Assembly: GCF_042665155.1 (NCBI RefSeq)
Contig: NZ_JBHTCG010000014.1
Coordinates: 124,001 to 188,000, forward strand
Reading direction: 5' to 3'
DNA length: 64,000 bases
Source: Sphaerisporangium rhizosphaerae
GTDB taxonomy: Bacteria > Actinomycetota > Actinomycetes > Streptosporangiales > Streptosporangiaceae
Positions 6,760 to 15,700 of this stretch are shown here, in pieces (positions within the stretch are counted from its first letter, which is position 1; the number at the start of each line of letters is the position of its first letter). The notes beneath the pieces are model-generated. The model was not told the origin of the DNA. It saw only the letters and a list, made by a program, of their open reading frames with translations, and did not search any database. A program made the position numbers and the translations under genes.

Positions 6760-9700
6760 ATGCGTGTCGGCGACAGCCTGCCCAATTACCAGCTGCTGTT
6801 CGGGAATCTGGATTTCCGCCCTGGAGACGAGGCCCGTTCGGTGACCTCTCCCGCGGCGTATCTGGCCGATCTGCTGCGGTTACTCGAAGAGGAGGTCGGC
6901 GACGCGACGCTGCTCCAGCGCCGTCATGACATTCAGCAGATCCCGCTCGACGCCGAGCACACCACCACCGAGCTGCCGTACGTGGACATCGTGGTCGAGA
7001 TCCTCGAGCGTCTGGTCGGCGAGAACCCCTACGAGCAGATGCGGACGATGGCCTTCCCCTTCGACAAGCCGTTCAACCTCGCCTACGAACGCCTTGGAAC
7101 GTTCCTGCGCGAGCGAGGGATCGGCAGGGACGAGCTGCCGCGGCTGCTCGGAGCCGAGCCGGGGCCGCTCGCGGCGGAGTTCCTCGGGCTGTCGCCCGAG
7201 GTGGCGGCCGTGGTGTCGGTGGCCCATCAGGGGGAGGCCGATCTCCGGAGGTCCTTCGATCTCGGCAGGACCGAGCAGGGGCAGGACGAGCAGCTCAGCG
7301 ACCTCGCGCCGGTGGAGCGGTTCCGCCGCACGGTGGCGCTGTCGGAGATCGAGCTGGATGAACTGCTGGCCGCCCGCTTCGTCGGCCAGGTCGCCGTCCA
7401 GGACGGCACGCTCGTCCTTCCCGAGGGCGCCGCCCTCGCCGCCTGGCTGGACCGGGTCAACCGGTTCGTACGGCTGGCCCGCCGCACCGGTCTTTCCTTC
7501 CCCGACCTCGACCTCGTGCTGATCGCCTGCTGCCAGAGCCGCCTCGACGCCGCCGCGCTCGGCGTGCTGGCCGCGGTCGTGCACGTCAGCCGCTCGCTCA
7601 GCCTGCCCATCGACGTCACCGTGAGCCTGGCCGCGCCGATGCCGGCCGACCTGGAGGTCCGTACGTTCGCCGCCGTCACCGTGGCCGAGGCCCTCGGCCT
7701 GAGCCCAGCTGAGGTCGACCGGCTGCGGGCCCGCTTCGGCGAGGTCGTGACCGGCGAGATCGCGCTGTCGGCGCTCCACCGCGCGGCCCGCCTGATGACA
7801 GCGGTGAGGCTGACCGCGGACGAGCTGTTCGACCTGCTGACGGTCATCGACGGATCGATCACGGTCCCGTTCGCGACCACACGCACGATGAACGACTGCC
7901 GGATGATCCTGGCCGCGCCGGACCCCGGATCAGGACTGTGGCTGGCCCAGGCGCTGCCGCTGGCCGTACGCCGGGCACGTGACGGCGGACTGTCCGCTCA
8001 GGACCTGGCCGCCTTCGCCGGAGGCCCGGCAAAGGACCCGGCTGAAGCTTCGGGTGAGCCCGCAGAAGGCGAGGCCGACCTGGCCGCGGCGCTGGCCGCG
8101 CAGCTCGCGACGGTCGCGCCGGGGCCGGGGATGTTCGTCTCCCAGCGGTTCAGTGACCGCGCCTCGCGCGCCATCTGGGACGCCCTGCGGCAGACCGGTG
8201 CGTACGGCGCTGTGACGGGAATGGCGCAGGTCACGGCTGCCGACTTCGTCGGGCTCGGGCTGGGCGACGGCCTGGCCACCAAGATCTTCACCAACCTCGT
8301 GCTGCGCGGCTCCCTGTCGGCCGACGGCGAGCTCGCCGAGGTTCCCACGGAGCTGGCCACCGACTTCTCCCCCTACCACGACAAGGTGGCTGAGCTCCTC
8401 GGCGACCTGGTGGACATGTGCTACCCGTCGGATCTCGCCGGGCTGACGGGGCTGTCGGACAAGCAGCGCGCCGAGCTGTACGACAACCTGATCTACAACG
8501 CGTACATCGCCTCCGACGGCACGATCCTGAACGCCGAGATCGACGACCTCGACGTCGACCTCGACGACCTCATCCACGACGTCATCGCCCTGATGCGGAC
8601 CCGCGCCGACGACTACCTGAAGGAGCCGCTGGCGATCGAGCTGGAATTCGACGTGCCGGGCCTGCTCGAGAACCTCCGGTTCAACGGCTACATCAACGGC
8701 GACGGGCACTACCGCGACAAGGACGCCCTGGCCGAGCTGGAGCCGGCCGACTTCGCCATCGCCTCGCAGTTCGAGCCGTACAAGGAGCAGGTCCTGGAGG
8801 CGATGAAGGCCCAGATCATCGGCCTGTGGGAGGGGATGTGCGTCTTCCCGCCCGAGGCCTTCTCCGAGATCGCCGACCTCGCGGTCGCGCGGCAGATCAT
8901 CGCCGCCGGCCAGATCGACGGGGACGACGTGGTCGCCGCGGAGCGGCTGCGGGCCATCGTGGAGGAGCAGCGGCCCTACCGGTTCGACCGCGACTCCTTG
9001 TCCGCGTTGGGGCTGGACGAGGCGCAGGCCGGCGCGATCCTCGGCGGGATGATCGACGCCGGCGACCTGGACGAGGGACTGGCCGTGCCCGAAGACCGGC
9101 TGACGTTCTTCTGCGAGCCGAACAGCGTCCTCGAGTTCGCCCTGACCGGCGCGGCGGACTTCAGCACCGAGGCGTTCGCGCAGCTGCACGCGGTCGCGCT
9201 CGAGACACGGGCGGCCATGACGGAGATCGAGACCACTCTCGGCGCGCGGAGGCAGGCCTCGGCGGCCGCGCTGTCGTCGGCCGCCGAGGACGCCTTCGGC
9301 ATTCCCGGCCCGGTGATCGACGCCATCTGTGCCGGCGTCGGCGCCGAGCTGACCGACCTGCTCGAGCCGCCGACGCTCGCTTATCGGAGGATCGCAGCGT
9401 TCGCGCGTCTCGCCGCCAAGCTCAGCCTCGACGCGACCGCGGTCGCGCTGGCCTTCGACGACCTACGGCTCGTCGCCCGCTATCCCGAGCCGCTGTCGCT
9501 GCCCGCGGGCGGGCCCACAGTGATCGACGCCGTGCTGGAGAGCTCGGACGGGCATGTGTACGTGTTCGCCGGGGACCGCTACTGGCGGTTCCAGGATCGC
9601 CTGCTGGTGGACAGCGCGCAGACGGCCGCGCTCGCGGCCGGTCTGACGAAGGTCGACGCCGCGTTCCGGCATCCGAGCGGGGCCGACTGGCTGGTGAGCG

Positions 9701-12700
9701 GCTCCCGGGCGTACGTGCGGCAGCCGGGGAGCGGGCGGTGGATCGCCCATGACCAGGTGTGGGGCCGGATCCGCGACGCGTTCGCGGGCGGTGGGAAGAT
9801 CACGGCCGCGCTCGTCGACGACGAGGGCCGGACCTATCTGTTCTGCGGCGATCAGTACGTCCGCTACTCGACCACCGACTTCAGCGCGGTGGACGAGGGC
9901 TTCCCGCGGCCCGCCGCCGATTTCGGCGTGTCCGGTCTCTCTGAGCCGGGCTTCTTCGGGCGCGACGGCGAATTCCACTCCTTCACGGCGGAGGAGGAGT
10001 TCTGGACGCAGCCCGACGACGCGGGCTTCGACGGGCGGCTGGACGCCGCGTTCGCCGACAAGACGGGCGTGTACGTGTTCCGCGGCGACCGGGTCGTACG
10101 GCACACCGCGAGCCTGGAGACCGACGGGGCGCACGCCGACGAGGGCTTCCCGGTCCGGATCGAGACGCGGTTCCCCGGCGTCCCCGCCGAGTTCGAGAGC
10201 GACCTCGACGCGGTCTTCTCCGACGCCGACGGCGTGGTCCACCTGTTCAAGGACGGCCGCACGATCGCCCTGACCGAGGACGCGCAGGTCGTGCCGACCA
10301 CGCAGCGGTGGGGCGCCATGCCGGCGGCCTTCCCCGGCGGCACGGTCGACGCCGCCTTCGTCGGGCTCGACGGCCGGACCTACCTGTTCGGCGGCGCCAC
10401 CTACATCCGCTACTCCACCGCCGACTACTCCCGGGCCGACCTCGGCTACCCACGCTCCATCGCCTCGGACTGGGGCGGCCTGACCAGCGTGGACGCCGGT
10501 TTCGTGCTGGACGGCGAGACCTACCTGTTCGGCGGCGGCCAGTTCGTGCGCTACTCCACAAGCGATTACACCAAACCGGACGAGGGCTACCCGCAGCCGC
10601 TGCCGGGCAACTGGTGGAACCTGCCCGACGGCTTCGGACCCACGGTGGACGCGGTGTTCACCGACGCCGCCGGGCGGACCTTCCTGTTCCACGGCGGCGC
10701 GTTCATCGAGTTCGACGCGCGGCGGCGCTGGTGGTCGGCGCCGAGGACACTGGCCGGGCAGTGGGACAGTCTGCCGTTCAAGGCGGTGGACGCCGCGTTC
10801 ACCGGCCGTGACGGGCGCACCTACGTCTTCTACGGCCCGCAATACGTGCGTTACGCCACCGCCGACTACAGCCAGGTCGACGACGGCTACCCGGCCCCGG
10901 TCTCCGGATTCTGGGGGCGTGCGCGCAACAACCTGACCCGCACCGGGCGGGTGGACGCGGCGCTCGCGCTCGACGGCGACGTCCTGCTCTTCTCGGGCGA
11001 CCAGTACATCCGCTACACCGGCACGACCGCCCACCTCGGCTACCCGCGCCCGCTGCCGGCGCTGCGGACCGAGCCGCGCCTGACCCACCTGACCGCCGAC
11101 CTGGACGGCGTGGACGCCGCCTTCGCCGATCGCGGCAACGTCCACCTCTTCCGCGGCGACGCCTGCCACGTGGTCTCCGACGTGCTCTGCCGTACGGTCG
11201 AGGTGTCCGACGTGACCTGCGCCTTCATCGAGGACGGCCGGCTGGTCGTCGAAGGGAAGGGCGGCTGGCGCCGGCAGGGCTCGATCGAGGGACCGGCCGT
11301 GGTGACCGGGCCCGCCCGGCCGCGGGTGCTGCGTGAGGCCCCCGAGTCGTTCCGCAGCGGGCTCGACGCGGTCCTGTCCGGCACGGACGGTGTGACGTAT
11401 CTGTTCAAGGGCGACGCCTGCTATGACACGCTGGTCGACCGGGCGTATCCGATCGCCGAGGCCTGGGGCAGGCCGCGCGCGCTCGGCGCGGTCGAGGCCG
11501 CGTTCACCGGCCGCGACGGCAGGACGTACTTCTTCAGCGGCGACCACTTCACCGACGACCACGACGCGAGGCCGCGCGGCATCGCCGAAGCGTGGGGCGG
11601 GCTGACCAGCGTCGCCATCGCGTACGTCTGGCAGGACGCCACCTATCTGTTCGAGCGGCCGGACGCCGACGGGTTCATGCGCTACGTCGTCTACTCGGGC
11701 GCCGACTACGCCGAGCCCGACTCCGGCTATCCGCAGGCCGCCGACGCCGGATACTGGGGGACCGGCGAGATACCGCTCGCGGTCCTCCCGGTGGGCGACA
11801 CGCTGGTGCTGCTGTCCGGGCAGACCTACCGGCTGCCCGACGGCTCGCCGCCGCGGCCGATCGGCCTGCTGTGGCGGGGCTTCGAGGGCACCATCACCAC
11901 CGCGTACGCCGGGGCCGACGGGGCGGCGTACTTCTACTCCGGCGAGCAGTACCGCCGCTACGCCGACGGCGCCTTCGGGCCGCTGACCACCCGCGCCGGG
12001 GAGGCCATCGGGCGCGTGGACGCGGCCTTCACCTGGGAGGGCCGCACCTACCTGATCAGCGGGGACCGCTACGCCCGCTACTCCACCGACGAGTACGTCT
12101 ACGCCGACCCCGGCTACCCCATGCCCATGTCAAGACATTTCCGGGCCGAGTTTCCCGGGCTGCCGGAGTCCTTCGAGGACGCCCTCACGACCGTCGACGC
12201 GGCGGTGACCGACCAGCGCAGCCTCTACCTGTTCATGGGCGGCCGCTGCCACATCGTCTCCCGCACGCTGGAGGCCACGTACGAGAATCTCGCCGGGCGG
12301 ACCCGCACGCTCGACGGGCCGCTCAACGCCGCCCTGATCGTCGGCGAGCGGACCTATCTGCTGTCCGGAGGGCTGTACACCCGCTACACCGGCGGCGCGT
12401 ACGCCCGTCAGGACGAGGGTTACCCGCGTGACGTCGCGACCTCCCTCGCCCTCGACCTCGGTGTCCCGGCTCTGCCCGAGGCCTTCCGCGACGGGGTGGA
12501 CGCCGGCTTCGCCTCCGCCACGGGCGGCATCCACCTGTTCGCGGGCGGCGCCTACCTGCGCGCCGACGCTCCCGGCACACCGGCTCCCGTGTGGGGCAAG
12601 GTGCGCAATGCGTTCGACGGCGGGCTCGACGCCGTGGTGGCCGTCGAGGGAGAGGTGTTCGCCTTCCGCGGCGATCAGTACGTCCGCTACTCCGAGGTGG

Positions 12701-15700
12701 AGGACGGCGGCGTAGGCGTGGCGGACCCCGGCTTCCCCCGCACGATCAAGGACGACTGGGGCGCGGTGCCGGGACTCTTCGAGTCCGGCGTCGACGCCGC
12801 GTTCACCCTGTATGACCGGCTCTATCTGGTCAAGGGCGACCAGTACGTCAGCGACGCCGGGCTGATCCGCACGATCGCCCAAGGCTTCGCCGACGGCCCG
12901 GACTACCGGCTGGCCGACCTTTTCACGATCGTCGGATTCGCTGCCCTCGGCCCGGCGATCGCCGCCGCCCTGGTCGCCGAGGACGAGGATCCGTACAAGA
13001 CGATGGCGGCCCTGTTCGGCTGGGACGCGGCCGAGCTGATGTGGGTGCAGCGGACCCTGCCCTCCGAGTCGGACATGGGCTTCGTGCTCGCGGCTCGCGA
13101 GCTGTTCGCGCTCGCCCGGCGGGCCGCTGTGCCGCCGTCGCGGCTCCCAGGTCTGGAGGGGGACGACCGCGGCACGCTCAAGCGGGACGCCCTGCTGTCC
13201 GCGGTCCTCGCCAAGGCGCCCGAGCTGCGCGACTCCACCGACCTGTTCGACCAGCTGCTGATCGACGTCGACATGGGCGGCCAGGGCACCACCTCACGGA
13301 TTCGTGAGGCCATCGCGGCCGTCCAGCTCTATCTGCACCGCTGCATGCTGGACCTGGAGGAGGCCCCCGGCCTCGCCGACCCGGCGCGGCGGGCGCGCCT
13401 TCGGCGCTGGTGGTCGTGGATGAAGAACCACCGGGTGTGGGAGGCCAACCGGAAGGTCTTCCTGAACCCGGAGAACTACCTGCGGCCCGAGCTCCGCGAC
13501 ACCAAGACGCCCGGCTTCCGCGAGCTGGAGAGCGACCTGCTGCAAAGCGGCGTCACCTCCGAGACCGCGCAGCGCGCCTACAAGCGCTACCTCGACGAAT
13601 ACACCGAGGTGTCGCGGCTGGCCATCGCCGGCGGCTACGTGGACGCGGCCGAAGACGGGGCGCACAGCCTGGTCCTGTTCGGCCGCACCCGGAGCGCCCC
13701 GCGCCGCTACTACTACCGCAACGCCACCTTCCGCGACGGCGACAAGCTGTCGGCCACCTGGACCCCCTGGCTCAAGGTCGACGTGAAGATCGGGGCCGAG
13801 CGAGTCCAGCCCGTGCGCGCCTTCGACCGGGTCTTCGTCTTCTGGGCCGCCGTCGAGGATCTGCCACCGGACACGTCGGGCACCACGACCGTCGTCGCGG
13901 TCAGGTCGGGCGACAACACCCAGCAGGTCTCGGCTCCGGTACGACGCGCGGTCAAGATCTACTTCTCGTATCTGAACCTGGCGCAGGAGTGGGTGCCGGC
14001 GCAGGTGCTGACCACCGGCCCGGCCGGGCAGGACCCGGTCCTCGACGTCACCCTCGCGGTGCGGCCGGGCCGGCTGCCCGGGACCGACCACCAGGCGATC
14101 GTCGTCTCCTACACCGCGATCACCGCCGTCGGGGTCGGGGGAGGCTCGTTCGCGCTCACGCCCGAGCTGTACACCGTCCCGGTCGACGGGGTCGTGGTGC
14201 CGCCGGCCACCGGCGACGTGACGACGATCTTCGATGAGCCCGATGGCATCGACCCCGAGTCCGTGGTCTGGTTCAACCGGCCCGCCGGGTTCGGCGACGG
14301 CTCGTGGTTCAGCGTCGACCACAAGGGCGGCAGTTTCCTGTGCCGGCCGATCATGCCCACCCCCGAGCCGGCCGAGTGGCTGCCGATCAGGCCGCCCACG
14401 GGATCCGCCGCCGAGCGGCTGCCCTCGTGGGTCCGGATCAACGCCGGATTCGAGCTGCCCGACGGCACGCGCTACTTCTTCACCAACGCGCGGGGCGGCC
14501 GGTTCACCCGGATGGGCCCGGGGGCCACCTCGGCTGAGGGAGGCCGGACCATCTCCGGCCGATGGGGCCGGACCGAGCCCGGCTCGGCGCTGGATGCCGC
14601 CGTGCTCTCCGACGACTCCGACACCCCCGTGGTCGACCACACGCTCGGCGCACCGGCGATCACCGGTGTGGTGATCGGCCCAGGCGTTCCATTGGCGGTC
14701 AACGAGGCCGCCCTCGCGGCGCTCCGCGCCGGCGCAGGCGAGGCACCCGAGCGGGGGTTCGGCCCGAGCGACAACCCGCTGGCCAACCCCTCAGAGAGCT
14801 CGCGGTCGAACTGGCCGGGGCACCCGATCGCGTTCCCGGCGGCGAACCCGATGGCCCTCAGGCTCGGGGGCGCCCAGGTCGCGCTCCCGGCCGCCGAGCG
14901 TAGCCCAGAAGGCTGGACGTCGGTGGACACGGCCTGGGCCGACGGCGATTTCCTCTATCTCACGAGCGGCACCAAGCTGATCCGCTACACCCTCGTCCAC
15001 GACGCGACCGACCCCGACGTGGTCACCATCCCCGGCGTGGTCACCATCCCCGACGTGATCGACGCGGGCTATCCGCAGACCCTGCCCCGCGCGCTTACCG
15101 CCGTCTTCCGCGGCTTCGCGATCAGCGGCGACCTGTACGCCAGGGTGGGCGACTGGGTGTTCCGGCCGATCGCCGGGAACTGGGGCGACCTGCCCGAAGT
15201 GATCACCGGGGCGATGGAGACCAAGACGGGCGTCATCCTCTTCAACGACACCCAATACGCGGTGTATCCCAAGAGCGCCGCCATCGACCGGCCGTACGAG
15301 TTCACCGAGCTGCCGCACGACATCGTCCGGCTCACCACCAGCACGGCGTACAAGCTGAACCAGCGGCTGCTGGCCGGGGGAGTGCCGGCGCTGCTCGACA
15401 CCTCCACGCAGGAGACCGACGAGCTGCCGGCGTTCGACACCGAGATCTCCGACGCGACCACGATTCGGGTCCACCTGAATCGGGTCAAGCCCGAGTGGCT
15501 GCCCGGACGCTCGCACCTGGACTTCACCAGCGCGAACGGCTGCTACTACTGGGAGATCTTCTGTCACGCACCGCTGCTGATCGCCCAGGCGCTCAACGCC
15601 GCGCAGCGGTTCGAGGAGGCGCGAGCCTGGTATGAGTTCATCTTCGACCCGACCCGGCCAGGCCAGCCCTGGCGGTTCCTGCCGTTCCTCGGCGCCGACC

